A stretch of DNA of 64,000 nucleotides. Origin: Alphaproteobacteria bacterium. Lineage in GTDB: Bacteria; Pseudomonadota; Alphaproteobacteria; RF32; CAG-239. Below, one piece after another: positions 38,288 to 47,197 of this stretch. Under the pieces are notes generated by a model, which saw only the letters and a program-made list of their open reading frames with translations, searched no databases and was not told the DNA's origin. A program made the position numbers and the translations under genes. The stretch is from NCBI GenBank assembly GCA_900769705.1, contig CAAGHP010000014.1, positions 124,001 to 188,000 of the forward strand, given 5' to 3'. Numbering within the stretch: position 1 is the stretch's first letter; each line of letters starts with the position of its first letter.

Positions 38288-39085
38288 TTATGATGATTTG
38301 TTGGCTTTCATCGCTTTGCAATGCAAACCGGTATCAGAATTTCTATATTTATCAAAAGCAAAGAGGCATGGCACTCCGGCACGGCATTCGGTTAGAAATT
38401 TGCTATATCCGCCGGATTGGCCGGCAAGTGAGTCCGGAAAAGTAAATTTCATATATTTCAGCTGCGAGCCTTTTCCTACTTTTTCATATCTGGACTGAAC
38501 GGTTGAACGTCCCACCAAATGGCAGCCGCTGTGTCCGCACCACATCCAGCCGGTGTTCTGTACGTCGCTCAACTCTTTTGCCAAGTAGTTTATAAAATTC
38601 GGCAAAGGCATAATTATTTCTTCGTCAACCTCGGTGCCATCGTCTTGAACATATTTAATTTTCATTTTTTCTTTGGAAAGCCAGCGAGCAGGTATTTGAG
38701 CAAAAGAAATGGCATATTTATAGCTGCTGGCGGAACAGTTGGACATCAAAGCCGAGTCGCCTATATCTTTATCAAAACAAAATACAGCGTGCGTGGCTAG
38801 GGTCTGTTTTTCGTATCCTACCGGCAGGTTGGAGGCAATGGAGGTGTATTCATTGGAAAAATCCATGGTGAATTCTTTGGGCAAAGAAGTAGTATTGTAG
38901 GCACCGTCATTATAAAGCATTTCACATTCCGTGCCGCGGAAAAACGCTATGTGTTCCGCCCGAAAGCGGTTGGCAATGGTCGAGGCCTTTATCTCGGTAA
39001 ACACCGAGGCCTTGTCCTCACGCGGCGAGGTGTTGAAAAAACTCAGCGCCACCATAATCGTTGCCAATAAAATCCATATATACAT
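38288..39085 (-). CDS. Hypothetical N-anchored secreted protein, partner of the PilV-like gene
   Basis: 265 residues, no recognised family. One N-terminal hydrophobic segment (MYIWILLATIMVALSFF) is followed by a soluble region with eight or so cysteines, including WCGHSGC and a pair in CRAGVPC. There is no clear prepilin cleavage site (no G before a hydrophobic stretch with Glu at position 5), so it is more likely an uncleaved membrane anchor, as in minor pilus assembly proteins. Ribosome site GAGGT. It ends 11 bases before the PilV-like start, so the two are probably expressed together. Confidence 0.65.
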   Translation of the reverse strand: MYIWILLATIMVALSFFNTSPREDKASVFTEIKASTIANRFRAEHIAFFRGTECEMLYNDGAYNTTSLPKEFTMDFSNEYTSIASNLPVGYEKQTLATHAVFCFDKDIGDSALMSNCSASSYKYAISFAQIPARWLSKEKMKIKYVQDDGTEVDEEIIMPLPNFINYLAKELSDVQNTGWMWCGHSGCHLVGRSTVQSRYEKVGKGSQLKYMKFTFPDSLAGQSGGYSKFLTECRAGVPCLFAFDKYRNSDTGLHCKAMKANKSS

Positions 39086-39272
39086 AAACTTTACCTCAAA
39101 ATTTTCGGTCTTTCTCTAATTATAAACTATCACAAAAAATCACTCATAACCAGCAGAAAATAGCAATGCGGGCGATTCTTCATATTTTTGTAACAATTCT
39201 TAGCATATTTTCCGTAAATTTTTGGTTAAACCAACCAAAGAGAAAAAGTGAAATGGAAAGTTTGGGGCGGGG

Positions 39273-39668
39273 TTATTTTGCGGCGGTCAGAGCTTCAATA
39301 ATCGGACGGTCGGCGGGCGCAAAATCATATTGAGCCAAATCCGCAGCCGGAACCCAGCGATATTGCTCGTGCTCGTTCAACGCCGGAATCTCTTCGCTTT
39401 GGCAGCTCGCAAAGTAGCAATGCAGCTCGACGCGCCCAAAATCATAGTCAAAGGCCGAATCAATAAAATGCGCACCGACAGTAATTGGTAAATCCATTTC
39501 TTCAAGCAGCTCACGCGCCAAACACTGCTCAAAAGTTTCGCCCTGCTCAAGCTTGCCGCCCGGAAATTCCCACTTATATTCCATTTGTTTGCCGTGCTTG
39601 CGTTGTGCTATCAAAATGTGATTTTGACATGTGATTATCCCCGCAGCAACTTTGATGATTTTTTGCAT
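39273..39668 (-). CDS. mutT: MutT-like (deoxy)nucleoside triphosphate pyrophosphohydrolase
   Basis: 131 residues, Nudix family. The Nudix box is GGKLEQGETFEQCLARELLE followed by EMDL. The pattern Gx5Ex7REUxEE is intact, but the last Gly before the final hydrophobic residue is Asp. The start KIIKVAAGIITCQNHILIAQR and the Trp in YKWEFPGG are typical of 8-oxo-dGTP hydrolases, which clean the nucleotide pool. It is divergent from the glycosyltransferase gene, and no operon partner is seen. Confidence 0.88.
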   Translation of the reverse strand: MQKIIKVAAGIITCQNHILIAQRKHGKQMEYKWEFPGGKLEQGETFEQCLARELLEEMDLPITVGAHFIDSAFDYDFGRVELHCYFASCQSEEIPALNEHEQYRWVPAADLAQYDFAPADRPIIEALTAAK

Positions 39669-39806
39669 ATTATCTCCTTTGCTTTATCCATAAACCGAAC
39701 ATACCCGAACATTACAATCAAATTGTCCTGTCCGCAACTTTTATTTTGCTTGCTTTCACTAAATAAATTTGCTAAAAAATTCAAAAAAAATTCGGCGAGG
39801 CAGGCA

Positions 39807-41225
39807 ATGAAAGAAAAAACGCTTACACGGTTATTATGGTTCTTCTTGGCAATAAATATTATATATCTTTTTGCCTCTATCTTTGTCAGCCGCCGCGCTG
39901 TGGGCGATGATTTGGAGCATATTCACGCATCTTGGCTGGTGTGGCAGGGCTATATTCCGTATACTGATTTTTTTGAACATCATCATCCTCTGATGTGGTA
40001 TATGTTTGCTCCGTTGGTCGGATTTTTCAGCGGCAATGTATTAGTGTTTTTATATATCCGCTGCATTATAGCCGCCGTATCTCTGCTGACGCTTTATGTT
40101 ATATATCGGCTGATAAAAGATTTTTGGGGCAATAAAACCGTCGCACTGCTGGCTATAAATATTTTTTGCTTCAGCAATACGGCAATGGATGCCATGGTAC
40201 AGTTTAAGCCGGATGCATTTATGCAACTGTTTTTCTTTATCGGCTTATACTTTTTCTTTGTATTTTTACGCGATGCTCAGCAAAAATATCTGAATTATAC
40301 GGCTCTGAGCTGGGCTGTAGGTTTTTTATTTTTACAAACCATAATTTTTTTAATTTTGCCGCTGGGATTATATGGAATTTATCTGCTGGCCGCCAAAAAG
40401 CTTAGCCGGAAAAACCTTGTATTATCGCTGCCGTGGCTGCTGACGCCTTTAGTCTTGTTTGGAATATATCTGTTTGCCTGCGGCAATGCACAGCGCTATT
40501 TTGAAACAAACTGGTTGTTGAATACACATATTTTAGAATATGTGTGGAATAAAAGAATCCATGATTTCAGCGATTTATACAGCATTCTTGCTTTGGGCAC
40601 GGCCTCTGCCATTTATCTATTGATTAAAAAAACTGATAAGTATACGGCAATTTTACTTATAATGTATGCTGTAGAGTTCGCACTCCGCACTTTGTATATT
40701 TCTATGTGGATGTATTACTTTAAAGTTCTGATTTTGTATAATGCGGTGCTGATAGCTATGGTCTGTGCCGAAATATATAAAGCAAAAAAATGGACAGCAT
40801 GGCTGGTGCTTCCGGTTTTATTGATTTTTTGCGGAAAATTTTGGCTTTTTGAAGGACTTAATCCTGATGAAATAGACACGCTTAAAGTGTTGCAGATTTC
40901 AACACATATCGCTCAAAACACCACCCCTGATGATATAGTTTTGGGGCTGCCTGGGATTCCTTTTGGAATATTTAATAAAAATCCACATTATTATTGGTTT
41001 TCTTGGAGCTATATGGGGGAGCTTGATGAACAATATTTTAAGTATACAGAACCTTTCGATATAAATGAAATTGTAATCAATAAAAAGCCGAAATATGTTT
41101 ATTATGAAGAGTATAAAAAGAAAAATCCGGAAATGCGTCCGCATTATGCCATTGTTCCGCAGATGCTCTATGCAATATATAAACCAGAAGTGTTTGACAC
41201 CTTGTTTCGCCGACAAAATGACTGA
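39807..41225 (+). CDS. GT-C type membrane glycosyltransferase-like protein
   Basis: About 472 residues. The start is ATG 39807 (MKEKTLTRLL) with AGG/GAGG upstream; the in-frame reading before it is non-coding in character. It has roughly ten to eleven membrane helices. The first periplasmic loop, DDLEHIHASWLVWQGYIPYTDFFEHHHP, has the acidic pair and positively charged His cluster expected at the catalytic site of GT-C enzymes such as ArnT/PMT relatives, which use polyprenyl-linked sugars. A soluble C-terminal domain follows. Acceptor and donor are not known. It lies just upstream of the ATPase operon but is separated by 128 bases, so a functional link is not implied. Confidence 0.75.
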   Translation: MKEKTLTRLLWFFLAINIIYLFASIFVSRRAVGDDLEHIHASWLVWQGYIPYTDFFEHHHPLMWYMFAPLVGFFSGNVLVFLYIRCIIAAVSLLTLYVIYRLIKDFWGNKTVALLAINIFCFSNTAMDAMVQFKPDAFMQLFFFIGLYFFFVFLRDAQQKYLNYTALSWAVGFLFLQTIIFLILPLGLYGIYLLAAKKLSRKNLVLSLPWLLTPLVLFGIYLFACGNAQRYFETNWLLNTHILEYVWNKRIHDFSDLYSILALGTASAIYLLIKKTDKYTAILLIMYAVEFALRTLYISMWMYYFKVLILYNAVLIAMVCAEIYKAKKWTAWLVLPVLLIFCGKFWLFEGLNPDEIDTLKVLQISTHIAQNTTPDDIVLGLPGIPFGIFNKNPHYYWFSWSYMGELDEQYFKYTEPFDINEIVINKKPKYVYYEEYKKKNPEMRPHYAIVPQMLYAIYKPEVFDTLFRRQND

Positions 41226-41353
41226 TTTTTTTATAACTTTGGTATGTATAGACTTTGGATTAAGACAAAGTTAATCTTTATTTTGCTATTTTGAAGAGAT
41301 GAAATGCCTGTAAAAACGATTATTTATAACCGTGATATATAAAGGATATAAAA

Positions 41354-42775
41354 ATGGCAAAAAAAAAGAATGTCGGATTTGTAACAGCTGTAAACGGCAG
41401 TGTGATTGAAGCTGAGTTTTCCAAACAGCTTCCGGCTATTTATAATGAACTGAAAATCGGCGAGCTGACTGCCGAAGTACAAGGCTATATTGATGAAAAA
41501 ACCGTGCGCGCTCTGGCTATGGGCTCTACCAAGGGAGTTTCTCGCCAAACTGAAGTTGTGGACGAAGGACACCAAATAGAAGTTCCGGTCGGCGATAAGG
41601 TTTTGGGGCGTATGTTCAATATTTTCGGGCAGCCGATAGATAACGGCGAACCGTTGCAGGTAGACGTTAAACAATCTATTCATGCCGAACCAATTCCGCT
41701 GGAAAACAGGCAAACCAATTCGGAAATTTTTATTTCCGGCATTAAAGCCATAGATTTGCTGGCGCCGATGGAACGCGGCGGCAAGGCAGGTTTATTCGGC
41801 GGTGCCGGCGTGGGTAAAACCGTGCTGATTACCGAGCTGATTAACAATATGGTCGGACGCTATGAGGGAGCAAGTATTTTTTGCGGCGTGGGAGAGCGTT
41901 CCCGCGAAGGTGAACAGCTGTATCGCGAAATGAAAGACGCCGGAGTGCTGCCAAAAACCGTGATGGTGTTTGGGCAGATGAACGAAGCTCCTGGGGTGCG
42001 TTTCCGCGTGCCTTTGACAGGTTTGACTATGGCGGAATATTTTCGCGATAAAGAAAAGAAAGATGTTTTGCTGCTGATTGATAATATTTTCCGTTTTGTG
42101 CAGGCAGGTTCAGAAGTTTCGGTTTTGCTTGGGCAAATTCCTTCCCGCGTGGGCTATCAGCCGTCGTTGGGGACTGATATTGCAGCATTGGAAGAACGTA
42201 TATCTTCCACTAAAGATGCCGCAATCACTTCTATTCAGGCGGTTTATGTGCCGGCCGATGATTTTACCGACCCTTCAGCTGTGCATACATTTGCGCATTT
42301 ATCATCAAGCATTGTGCTTTCTCGCAGCCGCGCAGCGCAAGGATTATATCCGGCGGTTGACCCATTGGCGTCTTCGTCGAATATGCTGACTCCGCTGATT
42401 GTGGGCGAACGGCACTATAAAGTTGCGGTAGCTGTGCGTAAATGCTTGGCTGAATATGAAGAATTAAAAGACATTATCGCTATGCTGGGTTTTGATGAAT
42501 TGCCGGAGCATGATCAACAGACTGTTCTGACCGCGCGTAAATTGGAGCGTTTTTTGACGCAGCCGTTTTACACCACCTATCAATTTACCGGCATGGAAGG
42601 ACGTTCGGTAGATTTGCAAAAGACCATAGAAGGCTGTGAGCGCATACTTTCAGGCGAATTTAACTATCTTTCGGAAAATGACTTTTTCATGGTTGGCGAT
42701 ATTGATGAGGTTCTGGTCAAGACCAGAGATAAAAAAGAAGCGTATGAAAAAGCAATGTCAGAGGAGAATGGTTGA
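41354..42775 (+). CDS. atpD: N-type ATPase beta subunit
   Basis: 473 residues, the catalytic subunit. Walker A is GGAGVGKTV (about residue 152), then FCGVGERSREGEQL with the catalytic Glu, and LLIDNIFRFVQAGSEVS (Walker B). It opens a nine-gene operon. Starting with beta and epsilon is the hallmark order of N-type ATPases, whereas normal F-type operons begin with a, c, b, delta. The ribosome site AAGGATAT is 7 bases upstream. It overlaps atpC by 4 bases. Confidence 0.95.
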   Translation: MAKKKNVGFVTAVNGSVIEAEFSKQLPAIYNELKIGELTAEVQGYIDEKTVRALAMGSTKGVSRQTEVVDEGHQIEVPVGDKVLGRMFNIFGQPIDNGEPLQVDVKQSIHAEPIPLENRQTNSEIFISGIKAIDLLAPMERGGKAGLFGGAGVGKTVLITELINNMVGRYEGASIFCGVGERSREGEQLYREMKDAGVLPKTVMVFGQMNEAPGVRFRVPLTGLTMAEYFRDKEKKDVLLLIDNIFRFVQAGSEVSVLLGQIPSRVGYQPSLGTDIAALEERISSTKDAAITSIQAVYVPADDFTDPSAVHTFAHLSSSIVLSRSRAAQGLYPAVDPLASSSNMLTPLIVGERHYKVAVAVRKCLAEYEELKDIIAMLGFDELPEHDQQTVLTARKLERFLTQPFYTTYQFTGMEGRSVDLQKTIEGCERILSGEFNYLSENDFFMVGDIDEVLVKTRDKKEAYEKAMSEENG

Positions 42776-43170
42776 TGCAGCTGACGGTTTGTTCGCCTCT
42801 GGGTACGGTTTTGCAGGCAGAAGCTCTGAAAGTTACGTTTGAAACACTGAACGGCTTTTATACCCTAATGCCGAAACACGTGGATTTTGTGGCGGCGATG
42901 AAACCGAACATAGTGCGATATACCGATGAAAACAATAATGAGAGTTATGTGGCTTGTCACCGCGGAATTGTGGTAAAAAAAGGGCAGAACGTAACTATGA
43001 GCGTGCAAAATGCCGTAGTAAGTAAATCGCTGGAGAGTCTTTCGTCCGTTATTAAAAATGATTTTAAAGAAAATGAAGAACGCCGCAAAGAACTAAATTT
43101 GGCAATGGCGCGTTTGGAACTTGGCTTGGTGCGCGGGTTCGGTAAGCTCAAAGGAGATGAAAATGGCTGA
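42772..43170 (+). CDS. atpC: N-type ATPase epsilon subunit
   Basis: 132 residues. The N-terminal beta sandwich (MQLTVCSPLGTVLQAEALKV, LMPKHVDFVAAMKPNIV) is like that of epsilon, followed by two helices at the C-terminus (about residues 85-125). It couples gamma rotation to the c ring and may inhibit ATP hydrolysis. It overlaps both atpD (4 bases) and atpQ (8 bases). Confidence 0.92.
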   Translation: MMQLTVCSPLGTVLQAEALKVTFETLNGFYTLMPKHVDFVAAMKPNIVRYTDENNNESYVACHRGIVVKKGQNVTMSVQNAVVSKSLESLSSVIKNDFKENEERRKELNLAMARLELGLVRGFGKLKGDENG

Positions 43171-43510
43171 TGATTTTGATGATACCGCTGAAAAAGAAAT
43201 CCATAACACTCTGCTCTATAAGGCTCAGCAGCTAAAAGTCCGCAGGCAGCAGCGTTGGAGTGCCGATTATGGTATGATTGCATCGCTTGGCGGCGTGATT
43301 ATTGTACCGATTTTGCTGGGTGTGTTTGGCGGCGGTTGGCTGGATGCGCATTTTCCGGTAGATTTTTCTTGGCGTTTAAGCTTGTTGTTTTTAGGCTTTG
43401 TTTGGGGATTGATAAATGCTTATTATTGGCTGAAAATAGAAGATGAAAAAATCAGACGTAATGAGAAAAAACAAAAAGATTTAACTGGGGAAAAAGAAAA
43501 TGAGTGCTGA
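43163..43510 (+). CDS. atpQ: N-type ATPase-associated AtpQ (AtpI/AtpZ-like) membrane protein
   Basis: About 115 residues with two hydrophobic segments (about residues 40-60 and 67-88) between charged ends, as in the AtpZ/AtpI-like proteins called AtpQ in N-ATPase operons. The start is ATG 43163 with AAGGAG upstream; an ATG at 43157 is also possible. The position between epsilon and atpR is diagnostic. Its function may be in assembly of the c ring, which is not settled. Confidence 0.85.
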   Translation: MADDFDDTAEKEIHNTLLYKAQQLKVRRQQRWSADYGMIASLGGVIIVPILLGVFGGGWLDAHFPVDFSWRLSLLFLGFVWGLINAYYWLKIEDEKIRRNEKKQKDLTGEKENEC

Positions 43511-43847
43511 TTCTTATTTGATGCAGATGTGGCAACAAATGGCGCTTTGGCAACTGTGGGCGGCACCGATTTGCGGTGCGACAGTCGGTGCGATTTATTT
43601 TCAGAGTTTGCGTTGGAGCTTGAATCATTTAAGTGAAACTAAGCATAAAATACGTTTTTTTGCAAGTGTAGCCGTGTTGAGAATTTTATTGTTCTTTGGA
43701 GTGATGATGTTGATTGCTCAACGGAATCCAGTTGTTGTTTTGTTATATGTTTTGGCTTTTTTTATAACAAAAATGCTGATTGTTATTCGTGAAAAAGGGC
43801 AAATTGTTAAATTTGACGAGGAGCAGAAAAACGATGGCGCTGTTTGA
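43500..43847 (+). CDS. atpR: N-type ATPase-associated AtpR membrane protein
   Basis: 115 residues, three predicted membrane helices (about 20-38, 53-74 and 78-96), matching the AtpR family that is found only in N-ATPase operons. Polar and aromatic residues flank the helices (SLRWSLNHLSETKHK). It overlaps atpQ by 11 bases and atpB by 14. Suggested roles are in c-ring assembly or ion handling. Confidence 0.85.
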   Translation: MSADSYLMQMWQQMALWQLWAAPICGATVGAIYFQSLRWSLNHLSETKHKIRFFASVAVLRILLFFGVMMLIAQRNPVVVLLYVLAFFITKMLIVIREKGQIVKFDEEQKNDGAV

Positions 43848-44604
43848 ATTTGACTTTTCTCGTTGGTGGGACATACCTTTGGTCGGACGGCAAATAGGGC
43901 TGGACAGCTACGATAAAATCGTCCTGTTTAAAATCGGCGATATGAGCATAAATGTGACAATATTTAACAGCTGGCTGGTGATTGCTTTGATTGTTTTGTG
44001 CTGTCGTTTGGCTACAAGAAACTTGTCATACGAGCGCAAAGCCTCACGGCTGCAAGTGGCGTTGGAAGCGCTGGTATTGTGGCTGCAAAAAGAGGCAAAC
44101 GAAATAAGCGGTTCTAAAACAAATCAATATTTGGGATTGGCCATGGGGCTGTTCTGCTTTATTTTGGTCTGCAATCTGCTGACGGTTATTCCGTGGTTCC
44201 GCGCGCCGACAGCATCTCTCAGCACCACAATGGCGTTGGCGGCGGTTGTTTTTTTAGCCATACCGTATTTTTCTGTTAAAAATGCCGGCTTAAAAGGATA
44301 TTTGAAAAAATTTATAGAACCAATGCCTTTAATGCTGCCGATGAATGTTTTTAGTGAATTTTTTTCAAGCTTTGCTATGGGACTTCGATTGTTCGGCAAT
44401 ATGCTGAGCGGTGTAATGTTTGTCAGCATTCTAAGCGCTTTTATTCCGCTGATTGCACCGCTTAGCATGCAAAGTTTGGGACTTTTAACCGGTTCAATTC
44501 AGGCGTATATTTTTGCTTTGCTGGCGGTGGTATATTCATCAAGTGTGCAGGGCGAGATTGTGCCGGAAAATAATTTATCAAATTTAGAAAAAGGAGAAAA
44601 ATAA
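43834..44604 (+). CDS. atpB: N-type ATPase subunit a
   Basis: 256 residues from ATG 43834 with GAGGAG upstream. It is the stator channel subunit. The conserved arginine that faces the c-ring carboxylate is in SSFAMGLRLFGNMLSGVMF (about residue 190). The C-terminal helix is GSIQAYIFALLAVVYSSS. The stop codon shares its last base with the atpE start codon. Confidence 0.93.
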   Translation: MALFEFDFSRWWDIPLVGRQIGLDSYDKIVLFKIGDMSINVTIFNSWLVIALIVLCCRLATRNLSYERKASRLQVALEALVLWLQKEANEISGSKTNQYLGLAMGLFCFILVCNLLTVIPWFRAPTASLSTTMALAAVVFLAIPYFSVKNAGLKGYLKKFIEPMPLMLPMNVFSEFFSSFAMGLRLFGNMLSGVMFVSILSAFIPLIAPLSMQSLGLLTGSIQAYIFALLAVVYSSSVQGEIVPENNLSNLEKGEK

Positions 44605-44879
44605 TGGATGCAATTACTTTAATCGGAGCGTTTTCGGTTTTTGGAGCTTGTATATGTATGGGTATAGGCAGTATAGGCTCGGCTTTGGGCGAAGGACGCG
44701 TTGCCGCCTCGGCTTTGACGGCTATGGCGCAGCAGCCTGATGAATCCAGCCGTATCCGCAGCACAATGTTTGTGGCGATTGCCATGGTGGAAACCACAGC
44801 TTTGTATGCTTTGCTGATTGCATTTTTGGTGCTGTATGCCAATCCGTTTTGGAATTATGCAATCGCACAGGCTCAATAG
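44604..44879 (+). CDS. atpE: N-type ATPase subunit c
   Basis: 91 residues, two membrane helices in a hairpin with the loop AQQPDESSR. Helix 1 has GSALGEGRVAA with Glu30 at the position of Gln32 in the Ilyobacter Na+ c ring. Helix 2 has VETTALY with Glu63, Thr64 and Tyr68 at the positions of Glu65, Ser66 and Tyr70. So both a second carboxylate and the full side-chain ligand set are present, as in other N-ATPases. Known N-ATPases were predicted to move Na+, but the Burkholderia pseudomallei enzyme has been reported, to my knowledge, as H+-specific, so ion choice is open. Expected ring size is large. Confidence 0.95.
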   Translation: MDAITLIGAFSVFGACICMGIGSIGSALGEGRVAASALTAMAQQPDESSRIRSTMFVAIAMVETTALYALLIAFLVLYANPFWNYAIAQAQ

Positions 44880-44899
44880 TTATATTTTAGGAAAAGTTT

Positions 44900-45673
44900 A
44901 TGAGTATTGATTTATTCACATTTTTTGCTCAGATATTTAATTTGCTGCTGCTGCTGTATTTGCTGCGCCGGTTTTTATATTTGCCGGTTTTGAAAGCGGT
45001 GGACGAGCGGCAGAAATTTATTGAACGTGAGCTGAAAAAAGCAGCTTCTTCGCATAAAGAAGCGCTGCGTCTGGAGGCTGAATGCAAGCAAAAAATGGCG
45101 GAAATTGATGCGCAAAAACAAGAAATTTTGAGCCATACCAAAGCAGAAGCCGCTGTTTTGGCCGAAAAATTGGCAAACGAGGCAAAAACACAATTTGAGG
45201 CGGATAAAAAGCAATGGAAAAAACGTTTGGCAGCCGAGCAAAAAACGTTTGAGCTGGCAATGCAAAATTTGATTTTGGAACATTTCAGCAAATTGGCTGA
45301 CGGCGCATTAAAACAAATGGCTGATGTTTCGCTTAATGATTTGATGATTGATAAACTTAAAGAAAAAATCATCGCTCTGCCGATGCGTAAAAAACAAGAG
45401 TTTGCCGCCGCTTATCAAAATAAAAAACAGTTGATTGTTCGTTCGGCGCAAAAAATTTCGGCGGAACAAAAGCAAAAAATCAAGGAGTTTTTGCAAAGTC
45501 AATTAGGGTTGCTTGAAGAAACAAAATTCAAATTTGAAATTGATAAAAAGCTGGTTTGCGGTGTGGCTTTGCAGGCCGATGAACAGCTGATTGACTGGAA
45601 TTTGACCGCTTATATGAACGAGTTTCAAAAGAATATGCAAAACGATGTGCAGCAACTGGTAAACAAAGGATAA
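44900..45673 (+). CDS. atpF: N-type ATPase subunit b, with delta-like C-terminus
   Basis: 257 residues, longer than an ordinary b subunit (about 160). One N-terminal membrane helix (about 8-28) and a long coiled coil (about 33-150) are typical of b. Residues 179-240 (VRSAQKISAEQKQKIKEF...FEIDKKLVCGVAL...LIDWNL) match the C-terminal pattern of the F-type delta subunit, which links the stator to F1. As the operon has no atpH, this part probably replaces delta. It lies 20 bases after atpE. Confidence 0.9.
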   Translation: MSIDLFTFFAQIFNLLLLLYLLRRFLYLPVLKAVDERQKFIERELKKAASSHKEALRLEAECKQKMAEIDAQKQEILSHTKAEAAVLAEKLANEAKTQFEADKKQWKKRLAAEQKTFELAMQNLILEHFSKLADGALKQMADVSLNDLMIDKLKEKIIALPMRKKQEFAAAYQNKKQLIVRSAQKISAEQKQKIKEFLQSQLGLLEETKFKFEIDKKLVCGVALQADEQLIDWNLTAYMNEFQKNMQNDVQQLVNKG

Positions 45674-45676
45674 AAG

Positions 45677-47197
45677 ATGATAAAAACAGACAAGACATTT
45701 GCCGCCATAGAGCATGGAATAGAACAAACAAAAGCTGAACTGAAAACAGAAGAAGTCAGCATTATTCATTCTATTTCGGCCGGTACGGCGATTGTTAAAG
45801 GTTTGGCTAAGGCGCAGATGGAAGAGCTGCTGGAATTTCCTAACGGTGTGTGGGGAATGGTGCAGACTTTGGCAAAAGATGCGGTCGGCGTTGTGTTTTT
45901 AGATAGTCCCGACAGTTTGAAAGCCGGTGACAGAGTGCGCCGCAGCGGTCGTGTTTTAGATGTGCCTGTCGGCGAGGGATTGTTGGGGCGAGTCATAAAT
46001 CCGTTGGGCAAACCTTTAGACGGCAAAGGACCGATAGCCTACAGCGAGCGCCGCGCTTTGGAAATGGAGGCCTATCCGATTATGGATAGAGCGCCGGTGG
46101 AAGAACCTTTGCAAACAGGTATTAAAGCTGTTGACGCGTTTACGCCAATCGGGCGCGGACAGCGCGAGCTTATCTTGGGCGATAGGCAGACCGGTAAAAC
46201 GGCGATTGCCGTTGATACGATTATCAACCAAAAACAAACCGGTGTTATCTGTATTTATTGCGCTATCGGACAAAGAAATTCTGCCGTGGCCTCGGTTATT
46301 GCTGATTTGGAAAAATACGGAGTTATGGAGCAAACAATAGTTGTTTCGGCTGCCGCCAATGACACAGCCGGAATGCAATATGCGGCGCCGTATGCGGCGA
46401 CTTCTATCGGCGAATATTTTATGGCGCAGGGCAAAGATGTGTTGGTGGTGTATGATGATTTGACCAATCACGCCAGAGCCTATCGCGAAATGTCGCTGTT
46501 GCTGCGCCGTCCGCCTGGACGAGAGGCTTTTCCGGGGGATATTTTCTATATTCACTCTCGTTTGCTGGAGCGTTCTACCCATTTGCGTGCGGAATTGGGC
46601 GGCGGTTCGCTGACCTCGCTGCCGATTGTTTCGACCGAAGCCGGAAATATATCGGCCTATATTCCGACCAATATTATTTCCATCACAGACGGACAAATTT
46701 ATTTGGCGGCAAATTTATATCAAAAAGGTATTATGCCGGCAATAGACACCGGACGTTCGGTTTCTCGTGTGGGAGGCGATGCGCAGCTGCCGGCGTACAA
46801 ATCTTTGATTGGTCCGCTGAAACTGTTTTATTCTCAGTTTGAAGAACTGGAATCGTTTACCAAATTCGGCACACAGCTGGATAAGGAAACTAAAAAGCGT
46901 ATCAATCGCGGGCGAGCAATCCGCGCCGTGTTGGAGCAAAGCCGTTTTGAACCGCTGACCGCGCCGGAGCAGATTGCCGTGTTTATGGCGACTAACGCCG
47001 GTTTGTTTGACGGACTAACTACCGAGAATAATAAACAGGCGCAAAAAATTGTGCGCGAGGTTTTGCAAACTCAATTTTCGGCTGAAGTGACCGATATTTT
47101 GGCTCGAAAGAAGATAGCCGCCGAAACGCAAGAAAAAATGCTTTCGGCCTTCGAAGCAGCCTTGCAGCGTGAGGGGATAAAGTCTGATGACGATTGA
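45677..47197 (+). CDS. atpA: N-type ATPase alpha subunit
   Basis: 506 residues, the non-catalytic nucleotide-binding subunit. P-loop GDRQTGKTA (about residue 170), then VLVVYDDLTNHARAYREMSL and the arginine-finger region IISITDGQIYL...NLYQKGIMPAIDTGRSVSRVG. It starts 3 bases after the atpF stop and overlaps atpG by 11 bases. Confidence 0.96.
   Translation: MIKTDKTFAAIEHGIEQTKAELKTEEVSIIHSISAGTAIVKGLAKAQMEELLEFPNGVWGMVQTLAKDAVGVVFLDSPDSLKAGDRVRRSGRVLDVPVGEGLLGRVINPLGKPLDGKGPIAYSERRALEMEAYPIMDRAPVEEPLQTGIKAVDAFTPIGRGQRELILGDRQTGKTAIAVDTIINQKQTGVICIYCAIGQRNSAVASVIADLEKYGVMEQTIVVSAAANDTAGMQYAAPYAATSIGEYFMAQGKDVLVVYDDLTNHARAYREMSLLLRRPPGREAFPGDIFYIHSRLLERSTHLRAELGGGSLTSLPIVSTEAGNISAYIPTNIISITDGQIYLAANLYQKGIMPAIDTGRSVSRVGGDAQLPAYKSLIGPLKLFYSQFEELESFTKFGTQLDKETKKRINRGRAIRAVLEQSRFEPLTAPEQIAVFMATNAGLFDGLTTENNKQAQKIVREVLQTQFSAEVTDILARKKIAAETQEKMLSAFEAALQREGIKSDDD

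Noticed and set aside
41226..41353. Promoter and regulatory element of the ATPase operon
   Set aside because: The gap is AT-rich and several weak -10-like sequences exist, but no pair of boxes with proper spacing stands out.
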